A stretch of 64,000 nt of DNA from the NCBI GenBank assembly GCA_027063645.1, contig JAMORK010000039.1:1-64000 (forward strand). The letters are read 5' to 3'. This stretch comes from Sulfurimonas sp. (GTDB taxonomy: Bacteria; Campylobacterota; Campylobacteria; Campylobacterales; Sulfurimonadaceae). Below are positions 1-9,327 of the stretch, one piece after another. Both the position numbers and the translations under genes were made by a program. Each line of letters opens with the position of its first letter. Positions within the stretch are counted from its first letter, which is position 1. Below the pieces are notes generated by a model. That model did not search any database, had not been told where the DNA came from, and was given only the letters and a program-made list of their open reading frames with translations.

Positions 1-4
1 CTCT

Positions 5-31
5 CCCCCCCCCACCGCCATTAAGTTAAGC
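5..31 (+). repeat. Left terminal inverted repeat of the IS
   Basis: CCCCCCCCCACCGCCATTAAGTTAAGC matches the reverse complement of 1592-1618 with 2 mismatches. Confidence 0.85.
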
Positions 32-193
32 AATTGAGTAAAAGGTACACATTGAAAAAATAAAGGGTAAAAATCTTTGAATTTGTTGCTTGAAACTGTT
101 TCTAATACACTTATGAATCCCTATTTATAGGGATTTGCAAAGGTTTTTGAAAGCACTTTTTGGCTATAATATATATTATATGAAGGATTGGTT

Positions 194-1558
194 ATGTTAA
201 AAAAAACTACTGAAATTTCGGTAGTTTTTAAAGGTACTAAAAGAGAAGAAAGTTTTAAAAACAGACATAAAATTGGTAAAAACAGTTTTACAAGAGATAG
301 AAAGTTAGGATTCGATAAAATTATGACTATGATGATTAAAAAGAGTAATAAATCTTTACAAAACAGCATCAATGATACCCAATTAGATTTGGGAGAGGAT
401 GTTACTATCTCTAATAGTGCTTATACGCAAGCCAGAGCAAAGTTAAATTATACAGCTTTTGAAGAGTTTGCCCAGATGGCTCGCGATATATTTTATAAAG
501 ATGGTGAGTACGAAACATATCATGGCTTTAGAATACTTGCTATTGACGGTTCTGTTACGACTCTACCAAATACAGATGATGTAAAAAAAGAATTTAATCC
601 TATGAAGGTTAAATGTCAAATTAAAGAGTTTGCAAAAGATGTGTCTCAAGCGCGAATATCTTGTCTTTTTGATGTTCTCAACAATATTGCAATAGATTCT
701 TCTATAAATAATAAAAATAAGAGTGAAGAGAATAATCTCATAGCTTATGATGAGAGGACTTTAGCAGTAAAACATTTGCACTATGCTAAAAAAGATGATT
801 TAACTCTTATGGATAGAGGATATCCTTCATTTGAACTATTTGCAGCAGCTTACAATAAAACAAATATTCTTTGTCGACTTAGAAAAAATGTATTTTCAAA
901 AGCAAAATTTCTTTTTGATGCACATAGTGAAAAAAAAGATGTTATTCTTGAGATAAATGCACCGAAATATTTGAAAGATACACTGAGAAGTGAAAATATA
1001 CCAACTAAAATGAAGATACGATTTGTGCAGGTTATTTTAGATAATGGGACAGTGGAAGTTTTAGCTACTAATGTAATAGATAACAACAGATTAAAAACTT
1101 CAGAATTTAAAGAACTATATGCTTTAAGATGGGGAATTGAGACATATTTCGACCTTATTAAAAATAGGCTCTCTTTGGAGAATTTTACAGGTCAAACAGC
1201 TCTTGCTGTAAAACAAGACTTCTTTGCAACAATATTCCTTACAAACTATGAGTCAATGATGACTTATGATATCAATCAGGACTTAAAAGAGAAGACCAAA
1301 GATAATAAATATGTGCAAAAAGTTAATAAAGCTGTATCCTTCAACATAATAAAGCATAAGGTGTTTGATTTACTTTACCTAGATAACCCTATAGATGAGA
1401 TGTTAGAACAGATGGAGAAGTTATTTTTAACCAATACAATCGTTATTCGACCAAATCGAAAATCAAAGCCACGACTAGATAAAGATATTCACAAATCTAC
1501 CATTGCTGCAAATTCTATAAATCATCTTAAAAGAAAGAAGAAAAATGTTGGAAATTAA
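194..1558 (+). CDS. IS4-family DDE transposase
   Basis: LAIDGS and LMDRGYPS aspartate motifs and Y-R-E-K signature YALRWGIETYFDLIK; ATG at 194 preceded by GAAGGA. Confidence 0.9.
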   Translation: MLKKTTEISVVFKGTKREESFKNRHKIGKNSFTRDRKLGFDKIMTMMIKKSNKSLQNSINDTQLDLGEDVTISNSAYTQARAKLNYTAFEEFAQMARDIFYKDGEYETYHGFRILAIDGSVTTLPNTDDVKKEFNPMKVKCQIKEFAKDVSQARISCLFDVLNNIAIDSSINNKNKSEENNLIAYDERTLAVKHLHYAKKDDLTLMDRGYPSFELFAAAYNKTNILCRLRKNVFSKAKFLFDAHSEKKDVILEINAPKYLKDTLRSENIPTKMKIRFVQVILDNGTVEVLATNVIDNNRLKTSEFKELYALRWGIETYFDLIKNRLSLENFTGQTALAVKQDFFATIFLTNYESMMTYDINQDLKEKTKDNKYVQKVNKAVSFNIIKHKVFDLLYLDNPIDEMLEQMEKLFLTNTIVIRPNRKSKPRLDKDIHKSTIAANSINHLKRKKKNVGN

Positions 1559-1591
1559 TCAGTTAAAAGTACCAAAAATAGGTGCTCATAG

Positions 1592-1618
1592 GCTTAACTT
1601 AATGCCGTTGGGGGGGGG
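1592..1618 (-). repeat. Right terminal inverted repeat of the IS
   Basis: GCTTAACTTAATGCCGTTGGGGGGGGG, inverted relative to 5-31. Confidence 0.85.
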
Positions 1619-1806
1619 AAATTGCATTTATTTCATAAGCTTACAATAAAATTCAAAATCTCATTTTACTATTTTAAAAAAAGGCTTTTAAGAGTTTAAT
1701 TACTCCATTAGATCTCTACTTGTTTTTCATTTTCAAGAATTTTTTTACTCAATCTTAATCTTAAATATGATAGAGTTTATACTATCTTTGCAGAGGAGTT
1801 TTGAGC

Positions 1807-2274
1807 ATGTCACATATACCAAATACATTGAACTCTTTTTGGCTTTGGCGTGAAGTCTCCTCTAAACTCGGTGTTTCCAATCCAGCATACAAGTACTGGA
1901 AAAACACTCCCACTTTAAAACTTAATAACAAATACCTTTTTATTCAAAAAAATACTTTACCATCAAAACATGAGCATGTTGAAAATATCCTTACCGATCT
2001 CTCAGGCTATCTTCCTATCAAATTCGCTTCTGATCAACTCCATGTCAATGAACATATTTTCTCCTATGAGAAGATGAAACTCTATAAAGAGTTTGAGTAT
2101 AAATTTGTTGAAGATATAAAATTTGTCAATATTAAAAAGTTTTTCAGGGAAAATGGCATTAAAGTTTCAAAAAGCTCTATCATCCAACTTGGAAAGATGA
2201 AAGACCTAGAGATTAGTGCAGACTCTACATTTTATAATCTTAAAAATGATTATGGCATAGTGGTTTATAACTAA
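1807..2274 (+). CDS. Conserved hypothetical protein
   Basis: Open frame after an AGAGGAG-like ribosome binding site; TTG at 1801 is an alternative start. Followed directly by the TPR gene. Confidence 0.6.
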   Translation: MSHIPNTLNSFWLWREVSSKLGVSNPAYKYWKNTPTLKLNNKYLFIQKNTLPSKHEHVENILTDLSGYLPIKFASDQLHVNEHIFSYEKMKLYKEFEYKFVEDIKFVNIKKFFRENGIKVSKSSIIQLGKMKDLEISADSTFYNLKNDYGIVVYN

Positions 2275-3323
2275 TGGGTACTTTTTTTATAGAATTTCGG
2301 GATCCCCTTTTCTCCATCATCATCTTTTTTGCCATCATTTTTATAATCACTTTTTTCTCCTACTGGTGGGGACGGTATAAAACAAAAGAGGATTCACGTC
2401 ATCTTGATAAATTTTTGCAACAATTTCGCTCACTTCCAAGTCAAAGTGAACTCAAAATTCTTATATCTAGCGGTGAATTATCTGAAAAATCATGGCTACT
2501 GCTTGCAAGCTCCTATTATAAAAATGGGGATTATGAAAAAAGTATAGAGATCTACAATGAAATTCTTAAGCTCCCTAATTCTAGTAACACAAAAGAGACG
2601 ATGTTTTTACTTGGAAAAACTTACTTTAAGGCAGGTTTTTTAGAACGGGCAAAACAGATCTTTTTAGAAATTTTAAAAAAATCTCCACGTACCCCACAAG
2701 CACTTAACTACCTCTTACTTGTATATGAGTATATGAGGGATTACAAGGCTGCCTTGGATGTTCTTGAACCACTTGATGAGTTACAGATAGATATCACCAA
2801 TGAAAAGGCTTATTTACAATCGCTAGAGCTTCTCAACAATATAGCTCTTTCAAATGATGAAAAAGTACAACAACTCCTAGAAATTTATGATAATACTCAT
2901 CAACTTAGCTATCTTGTCTTTGAATTTCTTTTCCGCATAGACCCTAAACAGGCATGGAAACACTTCGATAGTTCAAAGAGCGAACTCTTAGCCGATATTT
3001 TATGGAATTTAGATTCAAAAAACTTGGATTTAGCTATAATTTCAAAAAATAGTTTTCTGCGGGAACTCTACAGTGCAAGGGGAGATATAAACCTTGCACA
3101 AGGAAGTTCCGTATTTGAATTTGATGTGCTTATACAGCTGAAAGAAAGCTCTGTCAATGCAAATCTCAATTTTGAGTACTTATGTGATAGCTGTAAACAA
3201 GTACACCCCTTTGCTTTTACTCGATGTAGTTACTGCCATGCGATTGATACATCTAAAGTGGAGTGGAACTTAAGCAAAGATTATCGTAAGGATTTTAGTG
3301 AAGAAAATAACTCTTTTCAGTGA
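2274..3323 (+). CDS. TPR-repeat membrane-anchored protein with C-terminal zinc ribbon (LapB/YciM-like architecture)
   Basis: N-terminal TM helix, TPR-like repeats, C-terminal [20 protein letters not shown]. Confidence 0.75.
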   Translation: MGTFFIEFRDPLFSIIIFFAIIFIITFFSYWWGRYKTKEDSRHLDKFLQQFRSLPSQSELKILISSGELSEKSWLLLASSYYKNGDYEKSIEIYNEILKLPNSSNTKETMFLLGKTYFKAGFLERAKQIFLEILKKSPRTPQALNYLLLVYEYMRDYKAALDVLEPLDELQIDITNEKAYLQSLELLNNIALSNDEKVQQLLEIYDNTHQLSYLVFEFLFRIDPKQAWKHFDSSKSELLADILWNLDSKNLDLAIISKNSFLRELYSARGDINLAQGSSVFEFDVLIQLKESSVNANLNFEYLCDSCKQVHPFAFTRCSYCHAIDTSKVEWNLSKDYRKDFSEENNSFQ

Positions 3324-3539
3324 TAGAAGTGCCTTAGGCAATCCTAATCCTGGTGGATATGGTGCTATTCTCCACTTTGGAGGTAGAGAAAAAAAGCTCT
3401 CTGGAGCTTTTGAGCACACTACAAACAATAGGATGGAACTGTAAAGTGTTATAGAGTAACTAAGATCCATAAAGAGAATGAACACTGTGACAAACTTACA
3501 CATGATGCTGAAGAAGCGATGAAAGAGAAACTCTCATAA
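3298..3539 (+). pseudogene. rnhA: Ribonuclease HI remnant
   Basis: GTG at 3298 gives [48 protein letters not shown] then TAA at 3442. The other-frame tail VTKIHKENEHCDKLTHDAEEAMKEKLS resembles the RNase HI C-terminus; the central part is missing. Confidence 0.85.
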
Positions 3540-3557
3540 GAGTTAAACGGGGATAAG

Positions 3558-4238
3558 ATGCATAAAAATATAGAAACTTTAGAAAAACAACTCAACTATG
3601 TGTTTCAAGATAAGAAACTTATCATTGAAGCACTCACACACAAAAGCTACAAACAGTCATACGACAATGAGCGGTTAGAGTTTTTAGGAGATGCTGTTTT
3701 AGATTTAATTGTAGGGGAATACCTTTACAAAAAATTTGAAAAATCTGATGAAGGTAAACTCTCGAAGATAAGAGCTTCACTTGTCAATGAAACAGGTTTT
3801 GACAAACTTGCCCGCTCTTTACACCTCGGAGATTATATACTTCTCTCCAATGCTGAAGAAAATAATGGTGGCCGTGAAAAATCTTCTCTTCTCTCCAACG
3901 CTTTTGAAGCTGTAATGGGAGCTATCTACCTTGAAGCTGGATTAAAAACAGTGGAGCAAATAGCAATTAAACTTATCGAGGAAAACCATAAAGAGATCTC
4001 TTTAGACTTTCTTTTTAGGGATTTTAAAACAACACTTCAAGAGCTTACTCAAGCTAGATTTGGCATAACACCAGAATATAAAGTGATGGCATCACGTGGA
4101 CCTGATCATCAAAAAGAGTTCGAAGTTGGTGTATTCATTGAAGATAAAGAGTATGCTAGAGCAATAGGTAAAAGTAAAAAAATAGCACAACAAGAAGCAG
4201 CAAAAATTGCTGTTGATCTACTCAAGAAGGAAAAATAG
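3558..4238 (+). CDS. rnc: Ribonuclease III
   Basis: ERLEFLGDAVLDL motif and C-terminal dsRNA-binding domain. Confidence 0.95.
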   Translation: MHKNIETLEKQLNYVFQDKKLIIEALTHKSYKQSYDNERLEFLGDAVLDLIVGEYLYKKFEKSDEGKLSKIRASLVNETGFDKLARSLHLGDYILLSNAEENNGGREKSSLLSNAFEAVMGAIYLEAGLKTVEQIAIKLIEENHKEISLDFLFRDFKTTLQELTQARFGITPEYKVMASRGPDHQKEFEVGVFIEDKEYARAIGKSKKIAQQEAAKIAVDLLKKEK

Positions 4239-5311
4239 TGAACAGTTTTGGAATGAAGTTACGTTTTAGTACCTTTGGTGAATCCCACGGAAAAGCTATA
4301 GGCTGTTTGCTTGATGGTGTTCCAGCTGGTCTCAAAATAGATGAAGAGTACATTCAAAGTGAACTTGATCGTCGTAAACCGGGGAAAAGTGAGTTTGAAA
4401 CTGCAAGAAAAGAGGCAGACAAAGTTGAGATTCTTAGTGGAGTTTTTGAAGGCCTAAGCACTGGTACTCCCATTGCTATGATTATCTACAATACAAATCA
4501 AAAATCAAAAGACTACACAAATATCAAAGATGTTTTTCGTCCAGGGCATGCTGATTTTACTTACTTTGAAAAATATGGCCTACGTGATTATCGTGGTGGT
4601 GGTCGAAGCTCTGCTCGTGAAACGGCTGCTCGTGTTGCTGCAGGAGCGATAGCAAAGCTCATGCTCAAAGAGCTCGATATAGAGGTACTTAGTGGCATTA
4701 GTGAAGTTAATGGCATACAAGCTACAAACTTTGACTATAAGGTTGCAAAATCTAGTATTATCTATGCACTAGATAGCTCAGTGGAAGAGGCACAAAAAGA
4801 AGCAATCCTTAAGGCTAAGAATAATCATGATTCTGTTGGTGGCGTTTCACGTGTACTCATAAAAGGTGCACCAATTGGATTAGGACAACCTCTTTATTAT
4901 AAACTTGATGGCGTTTTAGCAGATGCGATGATGGGACTCAATGCTGTCAAAGCAGTAGAGATAGGTGATGGCGTTTTAAGTGCTCGTGCTTTTGGCTCAC
5001 AAAACAATGATCAAATTCGCTCTCATGGCTTTGAGTCTAATCATGCTGGTGGTATCTTAGGTGGTATCAGTAATGGTGAAGATATAGTTCTCAATGTTTA
5101 CTTTAAGCCAACACCCTCTATTTTCAAAACGCAACACACTATCACTAAAAACAATGAAGAGGTAGACTTTGCTCTTAAAGGGCGTCATGATCCTTGTGTT
5201 GCTATTCGTGGAACTGTTGTATGTGAAGCGATGGCTGCACTTGTGATTGCAGATATGTTACTCTTAAATATGGGTTCAAAAATGGATGGTGTCGTAAAGT
5301 ACTATAAGTAG
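4238..5311 (+). CDS. aroC: Chorismate synthase
   Basis: FGESHGKAIGC, DYRGGGRSSARETAARVAAG and GRHDPC motifs. Confidence 0.96.
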   Translation: MNSFGMKLRFSTFGESHGKAIGCLLDGVPAGLKIDEEYIQSELDRRKPGKSEFETARKEADKVEILSGVFEGLSTGTPIAMIIYNTNQKSKDYTNIKDVFRPGHADFTYFEKYGLRDYRGGGRSSARETAARVAAGAIAKLMLKELDIEVLSGISEVNGIQATNFDYKVAKSSIIYALDSSVEEAQKEAILKAKNNHDSVGGVSRVLIKGAPIGLGQPLYYKLDGVLADAMMGLNAVKAVEIGDGVLSARAFGSQNNDQIRSHGFESNHAGGILGGISNGEDIVLNVYFKPTPSIFKTQHTITKNNEEVDFALKGRHDPCVAIRGTVVCEAMAALVIADMLLLNMGSKMDGVVKYYK

Positions 5312-5316
5312 TCAAA

Positions 5317-5341
5317 CAAAATAAGCTTGAAGCTTATTTTG
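5317..5341. terminator. Bidirectional intrinsic terminator between aroC and the convergent DUF302 gene
   Basis: Perfect 12-bp inverted repeat CAAAATAAGCTT-G-AAGCTTATTTTG. Confidence 0.7.
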
Positions 5342-6377
5342 CTAGTGGGTTTGTGTTTGGAGTGTCTATACCACCTAAAGAGTGGATTATAGCAGGTATC
5401 TCTGTATCTAACTGCTCAATCTTTTTCATCTTCTGTGGATCTGTAATATTTAATGCAGCTGCCCAAGCATGAAGTGTTGGCATACCAATTACAATCTTAT
5501 TCTCCCCAGCTTTTATATATGCATACATAGAACATGGTGCAAACATCGCTGCTTTTGGTAAAGGTTTTTTACCGTCAAAGATTGTATATGAAAATGGGAT
5601 ATGGCATAATGACCATACCACATACTGATCATACCCAGGAAGTACATCTTCATCTGTGTTAAGACTATACTTCATATTGTAAAATCCAGCGATGATATAC
5701 CCTTTTCTCTCAAAAGCACCCTCAAATTCCTCTTGAAACTCATCAAAAAAGTCATCAATATCTTCTGGAGTTTCAAAGGGGATCTCAAAGTTCATCATCG
5801 TTTTATCAGCCAAACCGTGAAGTTTAGTGTATGATTTTATCGCTCCTGAATACTTTGCTTCTATAGCAGCATCTAAAGGTTCAAACATCTTAATAAAACT
5901 CTTTCTCACCTCTTTATCTTCAACTTGAAGAATATCAAGAGCAGCCTCAGGCATAATATGAGTAATCACTGTTTTATGATCTGCAAGTTTTCTATAGATA
6001 ACAAGATTAAATGGAGTAAATCCACCTATACGGGGATCTATATTCATCAAAGGTCTTGCCTGTGCATCATTGACTAAAGAGGAAAATGAAAGCTGTTCTA
6101 GTTGTGTTTCACCCACTTGTTTCACATAAACATTTTGTACATTATGGTGTGGATCATTTAGGTAAAAACCTATATCTTCCAATGGCTGTTTTGTAAACTC
6201 AAAAAAGTTTTTATCAAAATTTGCATCAGCATCATCAATCGTATACTCCACTGCAAGCTTTGTGTTCTCGCTTGGTATAAACTTGGCACTTACCCCGCTT
6301 ACAAGGAGTGTGCTTAATGTAGCCATCCCCACCAAAGAATCAAATAATCGCATATAGTTCCTTTTTATAATATTCAA
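5334..6377 (-). CDS. DUF302-like protein, exported
   Basis: N-terminal signal segment; C-terminal VVWSLCHIPFSY...AAMFAPCSMYAYIKAGE, as in the neighbouring paralogue. Confidence 0.65.
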   Translation of the reverse strand: MNIIKRNYMRLFDSLVGMATLSTLLVSGVSAKFIPSENTKLAVEYTIDDADANFDKNFFEFTKQPLEDIGFYLNDPHHNVQNVYVKQVGETQLEQLSFSSLVNDAQARPLMNIDPRIGGFTPFNLVIYRKLADHKTVITHIMPEAALDILQVEDKEVRKSFIKMFEPLDAAIEAKYSGAIKSYTKLHGLADKTMMNFEIPFETPEDIDDFFDEFQEEFEGAFERKGYIIAGFYNMKYSLNTDEDVLPGYDQYVVWSLCHIPFSYTIFDGKKPLPKAAMFAPCSMYAYIKAGENKIVIGMPTLHAWAAALNITDPQKMKKIEQLDTEIPAIIHSLGGIDTPNTNPLAK

Positions 6378-6445
6378 AAAACTAAACTTCGATAAATTTA
6401 CTTTTTTGGATATACCAACACTCGCATAAAGCGAGTGTAAAGCAA

Positions 6446-7420
6446 CTACTCAATAATAGAGTTAATTACTTCTTTAATAGTATTTTGTGCTTTTTGTAAT
6501 GGTTCAATTGATTCTTTATCTTGAATATCAACTGTAGTGATCCAGTTTTCAACACTTAAGAATCCCATTTTCATTACATTTTCATCTTTCTTTTTGTAAA
6601 GATAGAATGAACATGGAGCCCATGCACCAGCTTCTGGGTGAAGTTTAGATACTGGGAAAATTACTTCAAATTTACAAATAGAGTATGTGTGAAAAAAGTC
6701 ATATACATCAGTATATCCCTTGTCATCAAAAATCTCTTCTTGAACATTTGTGTAGTTTGGAAGTAAGAAACCAGCAGGCTCTAACTCACCTTCAAATTCA
6801 GTTTCAAAATCTTCTACATAGTCTTCCATTGTAGCATCTTCATCAAGTTCAACTTCTGTAGAGAAGTTTACCTGTAAAGGTTTTCCATTGTGACTTGGAG
6901 TATATGCTAACTCTTTAAAGTGACCATTTGGCATTGCAGTTTTAAGTGCTTTTTCAATTAAAAGACCATATGCAACTAAATCAGGATCATTTACAGGGAT
7001 TTGAGTAGCTCTTGCCATACCATTGATAGTTAAAGTAGAAACATTCATATTTCCTTCTTTATCTTCCCAAATTGACATTGTTAGTGGTGTTAAAGCACCA
7101 AATTGTGGATATTTCTTAATAAGATTAAAAGTTAAATCATTACTGATATACATAGCTAAGTTATATGTTTTATAGTAAGTTTTTTTGAATCTTAATGAGA
7201 ATGGTTTATTCATATCGTTGTTACCAGGAACAGATAAACCAACTGAGTCAAAAGCATCCTCAATAGATTTTGTAGTAACTTTTCCATCAGCATTTGCTGA
7301 AGTAAATACTTGAACATCTTGAATAACTTTTGGCTTTGCCGGAGCAGAACTTGTTCCATTACAAGCAACCATTGACATAGCTACGAAAGCAGCTAAAACG
7401 AGTGTGTAGATTTTTTTCAC
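6446..7420 (-). CDS. DUF302-like putative lipoprotein
   Basis: Signal peptide with lipobox-like MVAC; HTYSICKFEVIFPVS...AWAPCSFYLYKKKDE parallels 5334-6377. Confidence 0.65.
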   Translation of the reverse strand: MKKIYTLVLAAFVAMSMVACNGTSSAPAKPKVIQDVQVFTSANADGKVTTKSIEDAFDSVGLSVPGNNDMNKPFSLRFKKTYYKTYNLAMYISNDLTFNLIKKYPQFGALTPLTMSIWEDKEGNMNVSTLTINGMARATQIPVNDPDLVAYGLLIEKALKTAMPNGHFKELAYTPSHNGKPLQVNFSTEVELDEDATMEDYVEDFETEFEGELEPAGFLLPNYTNVQEEIFDDKGYTDVYDFFHTYSICKFEVIFPVSKLHPEAGAWAPCSFYLYKKKDENVMKMGFLSVENWITTVDIQDKESIEPLQKAQNTIKEVINSIIE

Positions 7421-7488
7421 ATTTTCTCCTTGTTTTTTGATGAATTATAAAACTCTAGCATCATTTACATATAATTAAAGTTAATAAT

Positions 7489-7944
7489 TTAGAATTTTAC
7501 TTTATCACCTATTTTGATCGTACCTTTGCCACTTATAACCTTAGCAAAAACACCTCTATCGTTCTTCAATAACTTTGGAAGTTTTGAATTTAATGTAGAA
7601 AGACCCTTACAGAGTGTACAACTTTGTGTAATCTCAAACTCTGTATCACCTATAAAAAGTCTTGCCCCACAATCTAGTGAATATGGATTAATATCTAGAA
7701 GAATGTTTTCCCCTAAAGAGCCATAATCAATCTCTATATTTTCATTATGAGCCATTGCATAACTCTCTTGTGATGTTAAAAGAACAGAACGCTGTAGATT
7801 TTTTCCATAAAACTTATCTAGCAAAACTCCTTCTGCATCAAGCTCTATAGACTCTACACTTTCTCTTTTCTTTATTTCATCATCAGAAGTTATAAAAAGC
7901 TTTAATACTTTACCTTGCATCTTTTCTCTTATCTGTGATTTCAC
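7489..7944 (-). CDS. MOSC domain-containing protein
   Basis: GSLGENILLD and CTLCKGLSTL...GVFAKVISGKGTIKIGDKV, MOSC-like pattern. Confidence 0.75.
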   Translation of the reverse strand: MKSQIREKMQGKVLKLFITSDDEIKKRESVESIELDAEGVLLDKFYGKNLQRSVLLTSQESYAMAHNENIEIDYGSLGENILLDINPYSLDCGARLFIGDTEFEITQSCTLCKGLSTLNSKLPKLLKNDRGVFAKVISGKGTIKIGDKVKF

Positions 7945-8425
7945 TATCTATATCTTTAGTAAAGCCCTCTTTCTCTTTAAACTCATCTAAAGAGATATCT
8001 TTATAAAAACCTTCATATATATATTTCAAAATCACTAAAAATTCAAACTCATCTTTGTAACCTAGACTTACATACTTAATCTTTGCATCTCTATCTAAAA
8101 ATAATACAGCAGGATAAAAGGCATAGCCTACATCTTTTGCAAAACATTTACCGCCCGTTTCTTTACCCTTATAGATGATTCTATCTTCTAAAGACACATT
8201 GATAGATATAAATTTATAATGCTCTTGTATATACTCTTTAACTATGTCATCATCTAAGGTAAACTCTTCCATAGAGTTACAGTAGCTACAACCAATTTTG
8301 TGAAGATATACAATAACTTCTTTATTTGTATTTTTAACAATTTCGTCTATGTTGATAGTTTTTGAGAAGAGGTTACTCTCAAATGTAAGTAGAGCCATAA
8401 ATGATAGTATAAATAATTTAAGCAT
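7910..8425 (-). CDS. Thioredoxin-fold periplasmic protein (SoxW-like)
   Basis: Signal peptide; VYLHKIGCSYCNSME redox CxxC; lies in the sox cluster. Confidence 0.75.
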   Translation of the reverse strand: MLKLFILSFMALLTFESNLFSKTINIDEIVKNTNKEVIVYLHKIGCSYCNSMEEFTLDDDIVKEYIQEHYKFISINVSLEDRIIYKGKETGGKCFAKDVGYAFYPAVLFLDRDAKIKYVSLGYKDEFEFLVILKYIYEGFYKDISLDEFKEKEGFTKDIDSEITDKRKDAR

Positions 8426-8450
8426 CTATTACATCCAAGAATATGAAGTT

Positions 8451-8472
8451 AATAAGCATAAAAATGCTTATT
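8451..8472. terminator. Stem-loop at the end of soxZ
   Basis: AATAAGCAT-AAAA-ATGCTTATT. Confidence 0.55.
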
Positions 8473-8785
8473 ATTTGATCTTACCTTTACCTTTGATAGT
8501 GTTACCTTTACGATCTGTAGCAACCATCATCACTTTATCACCCTTTTTAAAGTCACCTTTAAATTGGAATTTGAAGATTGGGTTTTTAGATAGGAATTGA
8601 GATGTAGACATATCAAATACTGTCTCACCATTTACAGTTGCAGAGATATGTTCAATGAAGTTAGCATCATCTCTATTTCCTGTTTTTTTCTCCATCATAT
8701 TATATGTAGACATCTCATGTTTAGCCATAGCTTTAACTTTGACTACTCCACCTTTTAATTTTGCTTTTACTTTAATACCAGCCAT
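8471..8785 (-). CDS. soxZ: Thiosulfate oxidation carrier complex protein SoxZ
   Basis: 104-aa SoxZ-like MAGIKVKAKLKGGVVKVKAMAKHEM...; adjacent to soxY. Confidence 0.92.
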   Translation of the reverse strand: MAGIKVKAKLKGGVVKVKAMAKHEMSTYNMMEKKTGNRDDANFIEHISATVNGETVFDMSTSQFLSKNPIFKFQFKGDFKKGDKVMMVATDRKGNTIKGKGKIK

Positions 8786-8830
8786 TTTATTTCCTTAATA
8801 TTTTATTCTTAATTTAAAGAGGTAAAGGGA

Positions 8831-9310
8831 TTAACCTTCACATCCACCAAGTGCAACATCTAAAGTTTGTTTAGCAGCATAAAGCTTACCGTCTTCACCC
8901 TCAACTACTACAGTAATAGTACCTGGTTTACCCATTTTAATTTTAATTGAGTAATCATTTACAGAGTATTTAGTTGCAGAGATAACACATACAGCTGACT
9001 CTGGGTTAGCATCTTGGAATACAGCAATAGTTTTTGCAGCTATTTTTGTTCCAAATTCTACTGGAATTGCACCACCAGAAGAGGCAACAGCTTTCTTACC
9101 ACTGTCAAAACTTTCACCAGCAGCTTTCAGTTGTACACCCTCTTCGATAAGTGTAGTAGAACCATATAATGCTTTAATAGCATCATCAACAGTGTGAGCT
9201 GTCCATACAGCTGGCTTTGATTTTCTAAAATCTTCTGCTTTTACACTTGCAGGTACAACAGCTAAAGCTAATGCACCTAAAGTTACGTTTAAAAATTGTC
9301 TTCTTTCCAT
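8831..9310 (-). CDS. soxY: Thiosulfate oxidation carrier protein SoxY
   Basis: Tat-like RRQFL signal; C-terminal LGGCEG carrying the conserved cysteine. Confidence 0.9.
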   Translation of the reverse strand: MERRQFLNVTLGALALAVVPASVKAEDFRKSKPAVWTAHTVDDAIKALYGSTTLIEEGVQLKAAGESFDSGKKAVASSGGAIPVEFGTKIAAKTIAVFQDANPESAVCVISATKYSVNDYSIKIKMGKPGTITVVVEGEDGKLYAAKQTLDVALGGCEG

Positions 9311-9327
9311 AATGTTTCCTTTTTGTT

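Larger units (their letters stand above)
5..1618 (+). mobile_element. IS4-family insertion sequence
   Basis: Terminal inverted repeats at 5-31 and 1592-1618 (25/27 matching, including C9/G9) flank a single IS4-type transposase ORF. Confidence 0.85.

Noticed and set aside
850-1086. 78-aa minus-strand ORF in the IS
   Set aside because: Antisense to the transposase with no start signal or family features.
3270-3503. 77-aa minus-strand ORF
   Set aside because: Antisense to the rnhA remnant; the sense strand explains the sequence better.
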